DNA of 64,000 nucleotides from Pseudogulbenkiania ferrooxidans 2002 (GCF_000174355.1 NZ_ACIS01000003.1:372001-436000), one strand, 5' to 3'; numbered from the stretch's first letter, positions 25,691-33,804 are shown. Numbers and translations are program-made. Notes: generated from the letters alone by a model not told the origin.

Positions 25691-26590
25691 TCAGGCGCGA
25701 CGCAGGTTGACCAGCACGATGCCGGCAAACACCAGCAACGCGCCGACGAGAAAACGCGGGTCGAGCGGTTCACCCAGCAGCAGCACGCCGAATGCCACGC
25801 CGAACAGCGGCGTCAGGAAGGAGAAGGCCGACAGGCGCGACGCCAGGTAACGGCGCAACAGCCAGAACCAGGCAAGGAAGCTGGCAAACGCCACGATCAC
25901 GCCCTGAAACAGCAGGCTGGCCCAGGCGATCGGGCTCATCTGCAACGTCGCCCACTGCCCCGTGCCACCACCCAGCGCCAGCAGCAGCACCGAGGCCACG
26001 GTGAGCTGGTACAGCAAGGTCTGGGACGGAGACGCCTCGGACAGGCTGGAAGCGCGCACCACGATGGTGGTAGCTGCCCAGAGCAATCCCCCCAGCAGAC
26101 CCAGCGCATCGCCCAGCAGCATGCGCCCCCACTCCCCCTGCCCGCTCAGTCCGTTGGAAAAGGCCAGCGCAATGCCGGCGAACGCCAGCCCCACCCCGCC
26201 CCACTGCGCCCGCCCCAGATGTTCGCCCTTGACGCGCCAGTGCAGGCCCAGCGCGGTAAAGATCGGCGCCGAATAAAGAAACACCACCATGTGCGAGGCA
26301 CTGGTATAGATCAGCCCGACCGAGACGCACAGGAATTCGCCGGCAAACAACGCGCCAGCCACCAGCCCGGCACGAAGCCGGCCGTCGCGCAGGGAGAAGC
26401 GCTCCCGGCGCCAGCACATCAGGGCCCCCACCAACAGGGCGGCGAGCAGGGAGCGCAAGCCGATCTGCATGATGGGACTGACGGCACTGGCCGCCAGTTT
26501 GACGGCCACCTGCTGCATTCCCCAGCACAGACAGAGCAGCAGCATCGATCCGGCGGCGAGGCCATCCAGCGGTTTGCGAGCGGTCGACAT
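25691..26590 (-). CDS. EamA / DMT-family transporter
   Basis: A 299-aa inner-membrane protein with about ten hydrophobic segments in two EamA repeats. The first repeat includes LLLCLCWGMQQVAVKLAAS and SASHMVVFLYSAPIFTALGL; the second ends FLTPLFGVAFGVLLLGEPLD and LVGALLVFAGIVLVNLRRA. Members export amino acids or other metabolites; the substrate cannot be told. ATG 26590 has GGAA seven bases upstream; the frame stays open much further but the extra sequence is antisense to the AraC regulator gene. The divergent regulator probably controls it. Confidence 0.9.
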   Translation of the reverse strand: MSTARKPLDGLAAGSMLLLCLCWGMQQVAVKLAASAVSPIMQIGLRSLLAALLVGALMCWRRERFSLRDGRLRAGLVAGALFAGEFLCVSVGLIYTSASHMVVFLYSAPIFTALGLHWRVKGEHLGRAQWGGVGLAFAGIALAFSNGLSGQGEWGRMLLGDALGLLGGLLWAATTIVVRASSLSEASPSQTLLYQLTVASVLLLALGGGTGQWATLQMSPIAWASLLFQGVIVAFASFLAWFWLLRRYLASRLSAFSFLTPLFGVAFGVLLLGEPLDPRFLVGALLVFAGIVLVNLRRA

Positions 26591-26722
26591 GGGAGTTCCG
26601 ATTCTCAAAGTCATGGTCGGGGCGCGAAAGCACCGGCCCCGATGAAGATGACCCGATTGTAGCGATGGCGGTTTACAATCAAATAACGAATTTCCGACAA
26701 CCCATAGGGAGTTTTGGACAAT

Positions 26723-27502
26723 ATGGCGCGTCGCCGACAACTGCCGCCCCTGCTCGAACAGCTGACTCAGCCGGTATCCTTCCGCGTGGTGCACCTGGAG
26801 GGCGCCAGCGAGTACCCCCCGCACCGCCATGCGGCGGGGCAGTTCGTCTATTCGTTCAGCGGGGTGCTGGAGGTGGGGATGGCTGGGCGTCACTACCTAG
26901 CGCCCCCGCAGTACGGCATCTGGATTCCGCCACAGCTGGAACACGTGGCGAGCAACCGCTACGAGGCGAGCTACTGCTCGCTCTATCTGGAGCCGGCGCA
27001 GTGTGCCGACTTGCCACGGGAAGCGTGTACCCTGGCGATCAACCCCTTGATACAGGCCATTCTCGACACTCTGCGGCGAGGGCAGCTGGAATACCCCCGC
27101 ACCGAGCGTGAGGGGCGTCTGTTCCAGGTACTGCTCGACCAGCTGGCGGAGAGCCCATGCCACGACAGCTACCTGCCGATGTCGGACGACCCGCAGCTGG
27201 GCAAGGTATTGCATGCCCTGCAGCAGCAGCCGGGGGACACGCGCTCGCTGGCAGCGTGGGCCGGCGAGGTGCACAGCACCGAGCGTACGCTGTCGCGGCG
27301 CTGCCATCGCGATCTGGGGATGTCCTTCAGCGCCTGGCGGCAACGGCTCAAGGTATTGCAGGCGATTGCCCTGCTGGAAGACGGGCGCCCGGTGCAGGAC
27401 ACCGCGCTGGAACTGGGTTATAGCAGCGCGTCGGCCTTCATCGCCATGTTCCAGCGCCTGATGGGACTGACACCCGAGGAATACCGCCGACAGTGGCGTT
27501 GA
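26723..27502 (+). CDS. AraC-family transcriptional regulator
   Basis: A 259-aa regulator with an N-terminal cupin-type sensor domain (YPPHRHAAGQFVYSFSGVLE, APPQYGIWIPPQLEH) and a C-terminal double helix-turn-helix from about 165 (SLAAWAGEVHSTERTLSRRC, then TALELGYSSASAFIAMFQR and LTPEEYRRQW). The arrangement opposite a DMT transporter suggests local control of that exporter. ATG 26723 lies 11 bases after AGGGAG; a TTG at 26714 would be too close to it. Confidence 0.93.
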   Translation: MARRRQLPPLLEQLTQPVSFRVVHLEGASEYPPHRHAAGQFVYSFSGVLEVGMAGRHYLAPPQYGIWIPPQLEHVASNRYEASYCSLYLEPAQCADLPREACTLAINPLIQAILDTLRRGQLEYPRTEREGRLFQVLLDQLAESPCHDSYLPMSDDPQLGKVLHALQQQPGDTRSLAAWAGEVHSTERTLSRRCHRDLGMSFSAWRQRLKVLQAIALLEDGRPVQDTALELGYSSASAFIAMFQRLMGLTPEEYRRQWR

Positions 27503-27517
27503 ATGCAGGTCGGAAAC

Positions 27518-27551
27518 GAAAAAGCCCGAACGATGACGTTCGGGCTTTTTC
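27518..27551. terminator. Bidirectional terminator between the araC-type gene and the tRNA-Phe genes
   Basis: Long perfect stem GAAAAAGCCCGAACG/CGTTCGGGCTTTTTC with an ATGA loop and T-runs on both strands. It sits 8 bases beyond the tRNA 3' end. Confidence 0.9.
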
Positions 27552-27558
27552 TTGAATC

Positions 27559-27634
27559 TGGTGGCCAATCTCGGAATCGAACCAAGGACACGCGGATTTT
27601 CAATCCGCTGCTCTACCAACTGAGCTAATTGGCC
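27559..27634 (-). tRNA. tRNA-Phe (GAA), copy 2
   Basis: A 76-base cloverleaf with encoded CCA. The acceptor pair is GGCCAAT/ATTGGCC, the D-arm has AGCTCAGTTGGTAGAGC, the anticodon arm is GCGGA-TTGAAAA-TCCGC with anticodon GAA, and the T-arm has GGTTCGATTCC. Identical to the copy at 27681-27756. Confidence 0.97.
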
Positions 27635-27680
27635 ATGAAAACACAGTTTGCCGATCGTTGTTACCACAGGAAGAATCGAG

Positions 27681-27756
27681 TGGTGGCCAATCTCGGAATC
27701 GAACCAAGGACACGCGGATTTTCAATCCGCTGCTCTACCAACTGAGCTAATTGGCC
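27681..27756 (-). tRNA. tRNA-Phe (GAA), copy 1
   Basis: Identical in sequence to the second copy 46 bases downstream, including the encoded CCA. Both are probably cut from one precursor ending at the terminator at 27518-27551. Confidence 0.97.
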
Positions 27757-27858
27757 CCGATCCGGCTAACTGCGCCGTCAGAGATCAGCATTAAAGCAGA
27801 TGCATGACATGGCCGTCAAGCCCTAATGCGAGAAAGTCATGCAAATGGCGATCGCATG

Positions 27859-27880
27859 AAAAACGGCCAGACATGGCCGT
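27859..27880 (-). terminator. Intrinsic terminator after maiA
   Basis: Minus-strand stem ACGGCCA/TGGCCGT with a four-base loop and a T5 tail, 30 bases past the maiA stop. It closes the phenylalanine catabolic cluster. Confidence 0.7.
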
Positions 27881-27909
27881 ACCGGCCATTCCAATGCGCT
27901 TTGCCGCGC

Positions 27910-28560
27910 TCAGGCCGGCGGCGTGTCGGGCTGACGCGACGGGTGAGCGGCGGCGAAGGCCGGCAGCCGCTCCAGCGCCTCGCCCACGGCGACCAGCCGT
28001 GGATACGGCGCCAGATCGACGGCGAAGCGCCGTGCGTTGAACAGCTGCGGTACCAGGCACACGTCGGCCAGCGTGACATTGTCGCCGACGCAATAGCTGC
28101 CGGCCGTGTCCGCCAGCAGACGCTCCAGCGCGGCAAAGCCTTGCGTGATCCAGTGCCGGTACCATTCATTGCGCGACTCGTCTCCGACGCCGAGTTCGCC
28201 CTTGAGGTAATTCAGCACCCGCAGGTTGTTGAGCGGATGGATATCGCAGGCGATGGACTGGGCGATGGCGCGGGCGCGGGCGCGCGCCACCGGCTCCAGC
28301 GGCAGTAGCCGCGGCGTGTCGGGGTAGGCTTCGTCGAGGTATTCGCAGATCGCCAAGGACTGCGTCAGCAGCACGCCGTTGTCGGACAGCGCCGGGACCA
28401 GTCCCTGCGGGTTGAGCGCCAGGTAGGCGGCGCCCTGCTGCTCGCCCTTGACCAGGCTGACCGGCGCCTGGATGTAGTCCAGCTCCTTCAGGTTGAGCGC
28501 GATGCGTACCCGGTAGGCGGCGCTGGAACGGAAATAGTCGTACAGGATGCGCTCAGTCAT
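27910..28560 (-). CDS. maiA: Maleylacetoacetate isomerase (zeta-class GST fold)
   Basis: Glutathione-dependent isomerisation of maleylacetoacetate to fumarylacetoacetate. The 216-aa product has the zeta-class glutathione motif DYFRSSAAYRVRIALN, the thioredoxin-fold NPQGLVPAL and LTQSLAICEYLDE, and the helical GST C-terminal domain. It overlaps the upstream fahA by 8 bases, consistent with one operon. Last gene of the phhA-hppD-hmgA-fahA-maiA series. Confidence 0.95.
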   Translation of the reverse strand: MTERILYDYFRSSAAYRVRIALNLKELDYIQAPVSLVKGEQQGAAYLALNPQGLVPALSDNGVLLTQSLAICEYLDEAYPDTPRLLPLEPVARARARAIAQSIACDIHPLNNLRVLNYLKGELGVGDESRNEWYRHWITQGFAALERLLADTAGSYCVGDNVTLADVCLVPQLFNARRFAVDLAPYPRLVAVGEALERLPAFAAAHPSRQPDTPPA

Positions 28561-29536
28561 GCGCCACCACCGTCTGTTCGATGGCGCCGAACACGCTGGC
28601 GCCGCTGGCGTCGTGCATCTCGATGCGCACCGTGTCGCCCACCTTCATGAACGGGGTGCGCGCCTCGCCGCTGTCGATGATCTCGATCATGCGCTGCTCG
28701 GCGAGGCAGCAGCTGCCGACGCGGCGGTCGTGGTTGGACACGGTGCCGGAGCCGACGATGGACCCGGCGCAGAGGGCACGGGTCTTGGCGACATGGGCCA
28801 CCAGCTCGGGAAAGCCGAACTGCATCTCGACGCCGGCATCGGGCTCGCCGTAACGCCGCCCGTTGTAGTCGACCAGCAGCGGCAGGTGCACCTTGCCTTC
28901 GTGCCAAGCCTCGCCCAGCTCGTCCGGGGTCACCGCCACCGGCGAGAAGGCGGTGGCCGGCTTGCTCTGGAAGAAGCCGAAGCCCTTGGCCAGCTCGCTC
29001 GGGATCAGGTTGCGCAGCGTGACGTCGTTGACCAGCATCAGCAGGCGGATGGCGCGGCCGCAGGCCTCGACGCCGGCGCCGAGGGCCACGTCGCCGGTGA
29101 TCACCGCCACCTCGCCTTCGAAGTCCAGCCCCCACGCCTCGTCGCGCAACGGGATCGGCGCGCACGGCGGCAGGAAGTTGTCCGAGCCGCCCTGGTACAT
29201 CAGCGGGTCGAGGTAGAAGCTGTCCGGCACGGTGGCGCCGCGCGCCTTGCGCACCAGCTCGACATGGTTGAGGTAGGCGCTGCCGTCGGCCCACTGGTAG
29301 GCGCGTGGCAGCGGGCTATGGCAGCGCGTGGGGTCGAAGGCCTCGATGCCGGCGGCCTCGCCGCGGTTGAGCGCCTGGTAGACCTGTTGCAGTTGCGGTT
29401 CGACGACATTCCAGTCGTCGAGCGCCGCTTGCAAGGTGTCGGCAATGTGTGGCACGGCGACGGCGCGGGACAGGTCGTGGCTGACGACCATCAACTGGCC
29501 GTCGCGGGTGTGGTTCTGATAGGTGGCGAGTTTCAT
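28553..29536 (-). CDS. fahA: Fumarylacetoacetate hydrolase
   Basis: Splits fumarylacetoacetate to fumarate and acetoacetate, the last step of homogentisate breakdown. The 327-aa product shows the FAH fold: PDSFYLDPLMYQGGSDNFLP, the metal ligands in GLDFEGEVAVITGDV, LVNDVTLRNL, GFFQSKPATAFSP and IVGSGTVSN. It overlaps maiA by 8 bases and is separated from hmgA by a 143-base palindromic element. Confidence 0.94.
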   Translation of the reverse strand: MKLATYQNHTRDGQLMVVSHDLSRAVAVPHIADTLQAALDDWNVVEPQLQQVYQALNRGEAAGIEAFDPTRCHSPLPRAYQWADGSAYLNHVELVRKARGATVPDSFYLDPLMYQGGSDNFLPPCAPIPLRDEAWGLDFEGEVAVITGDVALGAGVEACGRAIRLLMLVNDVTLRNLIPSELAKGFGFFQSKPATAFSPVAVTPDELGEAWHEGKVHLPLLVDYNGRRYGEPDAGVEMQFGFPELVAHVAKTRALCAGSIVGSGTVSNHDRRVGSCCLAEQRMIEIIDSGEARTPFMKVGDTVRIEMHDASGASVFGAIEQTVVAHD

Positions 29537-29577
29537 CGGTGGGTTCTCGTCTTGCTCGTTGTCCGGACATAGACTCG

Positions 29578-29720
29578 GAAGCGGCTCTCAAAGTGTAACG
29601 AGCGGTCGTCAGCGAGGGGCGGCTGGAGCTCAGGAACCGGAATGGACACGTAGTCCATGAGGATTCCGAGCACCTACCAACCCGAGATCACGGCCGCGCA
29701 GTAACTTTGGGGGCGGCTTC
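29578..29720. repeat. 143-bp imperfect palindromic intergenic element
   Basis: Begins GAAGCGGCTCTCAAAGT (29578-29594) and ends ACTTTGGGGGCGGCTTC (29704-29720), imperfect inverted arms pairing at about 13 of 17 positions, with a central hairpin ATGGAC-ACGTA-GTCCAT (29642-29658) inside GGAACCGGA...GGATTCCG. It fills the hmgA-fahA gap and abuts the hmgA stop codon. It looks like a dispersed structured repeat, not a simple terminator, as there is no T-run. No second copy lies in the window. Confidence 0.6.
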
Positions 29721-30851
29721 TCAGGCCTTGGGTTTCCAGCTGTCGACATAGCCGCTCCATTCCACGCCGGCCATCCCCTCGCCCTGCTCCAGCGCGTCGC
29801 GCGCGTCGATCATCACCGCCACTTCGTCGGTGAATGTCTTCGGATCGCTCATCGCCTTGGCGAACGCCTTGGGGTGCGGGCCGTGGGTGAAGCCGGCGGG
29901 GTGGAAGGTCAGCATGCCGGGCTTGATGTTGTCGCGGCTGAAGAAGTCGCCGGCGTGGTAGAAGATCACTTCGTCGTAGTCGTCGTTGTTGTGATAGAAC
30001 GGCACCTTCAGCGCGCCGGGATCGGATTCGATCGGGCGCGGCACGAAGGTGCAGATCACGAAACGCTCGGCGACGAAGGTGCTGTGTGCCGACGGCGGCA
30101 GGTGGTAGCGGTGCGACATCAGCGGGCGGATGTCGCGCCAGTTGATGCGGCATACCGCCAGGTTGCCGTGCCAGCCGATGGCGTCGAGCGGGTTGAACGG
30201 GTAGGTCACGGTGGAGAGCGCGCCGCGGCGCTTGATCACCACCTGCCATTCGTCCTCGCTCTGCTGGGCGCGGAAGGCATCGTCGATCTGCGCCATGTCG
30301 AGCATGGCTTCGTCGAAGATGGCGTGCGGCCCGACCAGGCCCTTGTCCGGCAACTGGTAGGCGCCGTTGGTGGCCTCGATCAGCAGCATGGTGGTGCGCG
30401 CGGCCGGTTCGATGCGCCAGCTGGTCGAGCGCGGGATCAGGAGGTAGTCGCCGTCGCGGTAGCTGAGGTGGCCGTAGTCGCAGAACAGCTCGCCCGAGCC
30501 TTCGTGGATGAACAGCACGTCGTCGCCGTCGCCGTTGCGGAACAGCGCCGGCATGGCCTGGTCGACGCTCCAGAGGCGGAAGTCGCAGTGGGCGTTCTGC
30601 AACACCGACGCCGCCTCGAACGGCATGCCGCCCTGCTGCGGCAGCTCGTTCAGGTCGAAGGCGCGCGGACGCAACGGCCCTTCCCAGGCGCTCCAGGCGG
30701 TGGGCGGGTGCTGATGGTGCAGGTGGGAGGCCGGACCGAAGAAGCCGCTGCGGCCGACTTCGCGTTCGTAGATGCCCTCGGCCGGCAGGTCGGCGTGGGC
30801 CTGGCGCGAGACGGTGCCCTCGCGGTGCGGAAAGCTGATCCATTTGCGCAT
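29721..30851 (-). CDS. hmgA: Homogentisate 1,2-dioxygenase
   Basis: Fe(II) enzyme opening the ring of homogentisate to maleylacetoacetate. The 376-aa cupin-fold product contains the family signature TFHPAGFTHGPHPKAF with iron-binding histidines, plus NPLDAIGWHGNLAVCRINWR and DYDEVIFYHAGDFFSRDN. It is shorter than the roughly 440-aa classic enzymes and belongs to the shorter bacterial branch. ATG 30851 is preceded by AGGAA; upstream open sequence is not supported. Middle gene of the phenylalanine/tyrosine cluster. Confidence 0.9.
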   Translation of the reverse strand: MRKWISFPHREGTVSRQAHADLPAEGIYEREVGRSGFFGPASHLHHQHPPTAWSAWEGPLRPRAFDLNELPQQGGMPFEAASVLQNAHCDFRLWSVDQAMPALFRNGDGDDVLFIHEGSGELFCDYGHLSYRDGDYLLIPRSTSWRIEPAARTTMLLIEATNGAYQLPDKGLVGPHAIFDEAMLDMAQIDDAFRAQQSEDEWQVVIKRRGALSTVTYPFNPLDAIGWHGNLAVCRINWRDIRPLMSHRYHLPPSAHSTFVAERFVICTFVPRPIESDPGALKVPFYHNNDDYDEVIFYHAGDFFSRDNIKPGMLTFHPAGFTHGPHPKAFAKAMSDPKTFTDEVAVMIDARDALEQGEGMAGVEWSGYVDSWKPKA

Positions 30852-30881
30852 GATGCAATTCCTGTGTGGTATGACACGGGC

Positions 30882-30908
30882 TTCGGCCAACCTTCAAGGT
30901 TGGCCGAA
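30882..30908. repeat. Inverted pair of TTCGGCCAAC motifs
   Basis: TTCGGCCAACCTT and its exact reverse complement are separated by a single C, giving a 13-bp perfect inverted repeat with a realistic TTCAA apex. It lies in the hppD-hmgA gap. No T-run follows on either strand, so it is not a classic terminator. Confidence 0.8.
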
Positions 30909-31011
30909 AGGCAACGCTTGGCGGCGCGGAACGGGGGCAAGCAATCGCCCCACAGGGATTCCCTGCGCTCATTGCCGCGCCTCGCAGCCGATTCGCCCCA
31001 AAAGGGTAGCA

Positions 31012-31043
31012 AGGCTGAGCCGTAGCAATGGTACGGCGAGCCT
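31012..31043. other. Hairpin in the hppD-hmgA gap
   Basis: AGGCT-CCGTA pairs with TACGG-AGCCT across a seven-base loop, with a short internal bulge. There is no T-run; role unknown. The surrounding 237-base gap has no gene. Confidence 0.35.
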
Positions 31044-31088
31044 CATCGGGCCGGCCTCGCAGGGCACAGCCGATTCAGTCCCCCGTTC

Positions 31089-32171
31089 TCAGTCGGCCTT
31101 CAGCACGCCGCGCTTGATCTGGTCTTCCTCGATCGACTCGAACAAGGCCTTGAAGTTGCCCTCGCCGAAGCCTTCGTTGCCCTTCCTCTGGATGATCTCG
31201 AAGAAGATCGGGCCGATCACCGTCTCGGTGAAGATCTGCAGCAGGATGCCGGCGCCGTCCACCGGCGCACCGTCGATCAGGATGCGGTTCTTGCGCAGCC
31301 GCTCCAGGTCTTCGCCGTGGCCCGGCACGCGCGCGTCGGTCCGGTCGTAGTAGCTGTCCGGGGTATCGAGGAAACGCGTGCCGGCGGCCTTCAGCGTTTC
31401 CACCGTGTGGTAGATGTCGTCGGTGGACAGCGCGATGTGCTGGATGCCCTCGCCGTGGTAGGCGCGCAGGAATTCCTCGATCTGGCTCTTGTCGTCGGAC
31501 GACTCGTTGATCGGGATGCGGATCTTGCCGCACGGGCTGGTCATCGCGCGCGACACCAGCCCGGTCAGCTTGCCCTCGATGTCGAAGTAGCGGATTTCCT
31601 TGAAGTTGCCGATGCCTTCGTAAAAGCCGGCCCACTTGTCCATGTTGCCGCGCATCACGTTGTGGGTGAGGTGGTCGATCTCCTTCAGCCCCACGCCGAC
31701 CGGGTGCTGGTCGACGCCCGGCAGCGGCACGAAATCGACGTCGTAGATGTTGTGCTCGGCGCCGTAGCGGTCGACGAAGTACAGGGCCGAACCGCCGATG
31801 CCCTCGATCGCCGGGATGTTCAGTTCCATGCAGCCGATCGGGCGCTCGTACGGGTCGCCGCCATGCGCCAGCGCGTAGTCGTAGGCGCGGGCGGCATCCT
31901 TCACGCGCCAGGCCATGGCGCAGGCCGACGGCCCGTGCACCTTGCCGAACTCGCTGGCGGGCTGGGTGCGCTCGCCGTTCAGAATGAAGTTGATGTCGCC
32001 CTGGCGGAACAGCCGCACGTTCTTGCTGCGGTGGCGGGCGATCTCGGTGAAGCCCAGCGACAGGAACAGCTGGCGCAGATGCTCCAGCTCCTCTTCCTGC
32101 GGCGCGGTGAACTCGACGAACTCGAAGCCGTCGGTGGCGAGCGGGTTGCCGGTCAGGCTTTCCATCTTCAT
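31089..32171 (-). CDS. hppD: 4-hydroxyphenylpyruvate dioxygenase
   Basis: Fe(II) enzyme converting 4-hydroxyphenylpyruvate to homogentisate. The 360-aa product has two vicinal-oxygen-chelate repeats, with the iron ligands His in EIDHLTHNV, His in GIQHIALSTDDI and Glu in GPIFFEIIQRKGNEGFGEGN. GAGGAG precedes the ATG. It lies between phhA (77 bases upstream) and hmgA (237 bases downstream). Confidence 0.96.
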   Translation of the reverse strand: MKMESLTGNPLATDGFEFVEFTAPQEEELEHLRQLFLSLGFTEIARHRSKNVRLFRQGDINFILNGERTQPASEFGKVHGPSACAMAWRVKDAARAYDYALAHGGDPYERPIGCMELNIPAIEGIGGSALYFVDRYGAEHNIYDVDFVPLPGVDQHPVGVGLKEIDHLTHNVMRGNMDKWAGFYEGIGNFKEIRYFDIEGKLTGLVSRAMTSPCGKIRIPINESSDDKSQIEEFLRAYHGEGIQHIALSTDDIYHTVETLKAAGTRFLDTPDSYYDRTDARVPGHGEDLERLRKNRILIDGAPVDGAGILLQIFTETVIGPIFFEIIQRKGNEGFGEGNFKALFESIEEDQIKRGVLKAD

Positions 32172-32248
32172 TGCGGGTTTCTCCTCTGTTTTACTTCAGG
32201 GGCCCTCTACTGGGGCCATCCGGGTGGGTGTGGGGCAATCAGTCGCGC

Positions 32249-33034
32249 TCAGGCCAGACCGTTCTGTTCGGTCCAGCGCGCGAATTCGTGTTCCAGCTGA
32301 TCGAAACTGTCGATCACGAACAGCTGGTCCTGCATGTGCCAAATGTCGTACGGCGTGTCGGCGACCAGGCCGATGTCGAAATCGACCTTGCGCGTCTGCT
32401 CCGACAGGCTGTAGAGCACCTCGTTGGGCGAGGACAGGATGCCGGCACCGTAGATGCGCAGGCCTTCCGGATTGCGGATCAGGCCGAACTCCACCGTGTA
32501 CCAGTAGATGCGCGGCAGCCAGACGCGGCCCGGGTGCTCACTCTCGAAGGCCTTGACGCCGGCGCGGCCGAAGCGCTCGAAGAACGAGGCGAAGCGTGGA
32601 TTGGAGAGCAGCGGCGCGTGGCCCAGCAGGTCGTGGAACATGTCCGGCGCCGGGGTATAGCCGATCTCCTCGGGCTTGCGGATGAAGTCGGTGGAGGGGA
32701 AGATGCGCTGCGCCAGGAGCTCGAAGAACTCCTTGTCGGGGACGATGCCGTCGACCCGGGTCAGGCGCCAGCCGGTGGCGTCCTCTATACGGTCGCTGAT
32801 ATCGGCCAGGCGCGGGATATGCTCCTTGGGGAAGTCGATCAGCGCGAGCCCGGCCAGGAACTCGTTGCAGGCCCGCCCCGGCAGCACCGCCCACTGGTTG
32901 GCCAGCAGCGTGGCCCACGTATGGTTCTCGATGTCGGTGTAATCCGGCACCACGGCCCGGTGAATGTCCAGTTCGGACGGCAAGGCAGACAACTGCATGT
33001 CCGCGCGTTCAAGCGCCGCATCGGCGGTGTACAT
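32249..33034 (-). CDS. phhA: Phenylalanine 4-monooxygenase
   Basis: Pterin-dependent Fe(II) hydroxylase making tyrosine from phenylalanine. The 261-aa product has the catalytic-domain motif DMFHDLLGHAPLLSNP with both iron histidines and the Glu ligand in YWYTVEFGLI. Size and sequence recall the well-studied Chromobacterium enzyme, which lacks the regulatory domain of the animal form. ATG 33034 follows a good GAGGAG site; an upstream reading from 33094 is not supported. The pterin dehydratase phhB is not adjacent. First gene of the catabolic series, divergent from an Lrp-type regulator. Confidence 0.95.
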   Translation of the reverse strand: MYTADAALERADMQLSALPSELDIHRAVVPDYTDIENHTWATLLANQWAVLPGRACNEFLAGLALIDFPKEHIPRLADISDRIEDATGWRLTRVDGIVPDKEFFELLAQRIFPSTDFIRKPEEIGYTPAPDMFHDLLGHAPLLSNPRFASFFERFGRAGVKAFESEHPGRVWLPRIYWYTVEFGLIRNPEGLRIYGAGILSSPNEVLYSLSEQTRKVDFDIGLVADTPYDIWHMQDQLFVIDSFDQLEHEFARWTEQNGLA

Positions 33035-33205
33035 GGCATGCTCTCCTCGGTAAACAATCTGCAGTGGTCTGACGCCACTGTTAAAATGCAACATGCTTCC
33101 AAGCTCATTTTAGGCAATTTGCTTCGCAATTTCCTTGCAAAGAAACCCAAAAAATACTAATAACTAAAATAAAATTTTACTCTTAAGCGAAAATACGAGA
33201 ACAAA
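33035..33205. promoter_or_regulatory. Divergent control region of phhA and the Lrp-type gene
   Basis: 171 bases, very AT-rich near the regulator. On the phhA side are a dyad CAGTGG-N7-CCACTG (33062-33080), a TAAAAT possible -10 on the minus strand near 33105, and the imperfect dyad around AATTTGCTTCGCAATTT near 33117-33133, followed by a TTGCAAAG echo. A-tract-rich DNA with TTTGC/GCAAA half-sites is suited to Lrp/AsnC proteins. This is inference. Confidence 0.45.
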
Positions 33206-33685
33206 ATGCCAGACATGACACTAGACAAGACAGATTTGCGCATCCTGGCCGAACTCCAGCTCAACGGTCGTCTGAGCAACGTCGAGTTGGCCGAACGCAT
33301 CGCGCTCTCCCCCTCGCCCTGCCTGCGCCGCCTCAAACAGCTGGAGGAGTCCGGGGTAATCCGCCAGTACGTGGCGCTGCTCGACCCGGCGCGCATCGGC
33401 CTCGGTCTGCAGGCCTTCGTGCGCGTGATGCTGGAGAAGCGCGGCAACCTGGATCTGTTCATCGATGCCGTGCAGCGCTGGCCGGAAGTTATCAACTGCT
33501 ACGCCATGACCGGCGAGATGGACTACCTGCTGCAGGTCTACTTCGAGGACATGGAGCACTTCTCCCGCTTCGTGATGGACCAACTGCTGCAACAGCCGGG
33601 CATCCAGGACGTCAAGTCGAGCTTCGTGCTGAAGGAATTCAAGCGCACCGCCGCCCTGCCGCTCGACCACCTGAAAGGCGGCTGA
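33206..33685 (+). CDS. Lrp/AsnC-family transcriptional regulator
   Basis: A 159-aa regulator with an N-terminal helix-turn-helix (LDKTDLRILAELQLNGRLSN, ELAERIALSPSPCLRRLKQL) and a C-terminal RAM/ligand domain (DPARIGLGLQAFVRVML, CYAMTGEMDYLLQVYFEDME). Lrp-type proteins respond to amino acids; its position opposite phhA makes phenylalanine or tyrosine the probable signal and the phhA operon the probable target. It contains a TTCGGCCAAC motif and is followed by a terminator. Confidence 0.95.
   Translation: MPDMTLDKTDLRILAELQLNGRLSNVELAERIALSPSPCLRRLKQLEESGVIRQYVALLDPARIGLGLQAFVRVMLEKRGNLDLFIDAVQRWPEVINCYAMTGEMDYLLQVYFEDMEHFSRFVMDQLLQQPGIQDVKSSFVLKEFKRTAALPLDHLKGG
33286..33295 (-). repeat. TTCGGCCAAC motif copy
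   Basis: Exact 10-mer in the Lrp-type gene; the coding strand reads TTG GCC GAA (Leu-Ala-Glu) in the helix-turn-helix. Confidence 0.7.
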
Positions 33686-33804
33686 GCAGGGCGCGTCGCG
33701 GGCTCGCCGCCCGGCTGCCCAGCCAGGCCGGCGGTGGCGTCTGACGTCGGCAGACGGGCGCAAGCGCGTGGAGAGCGATTCCCTGCCCCTGCTCCGGGAT
33801 GAAA

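Noticed and set aside
28553-29294. Alternative minus-strand frame inside fahA with an Arg/Gly/Ala-rich product
   Set aside because: It is an out-of-frame shadow of fahA with no family features.
30882-30908. The inverted repeat before hmgA as an intrinsic terminator
   Set aside because: The stem is strong, but neither strand has a T-run after it.
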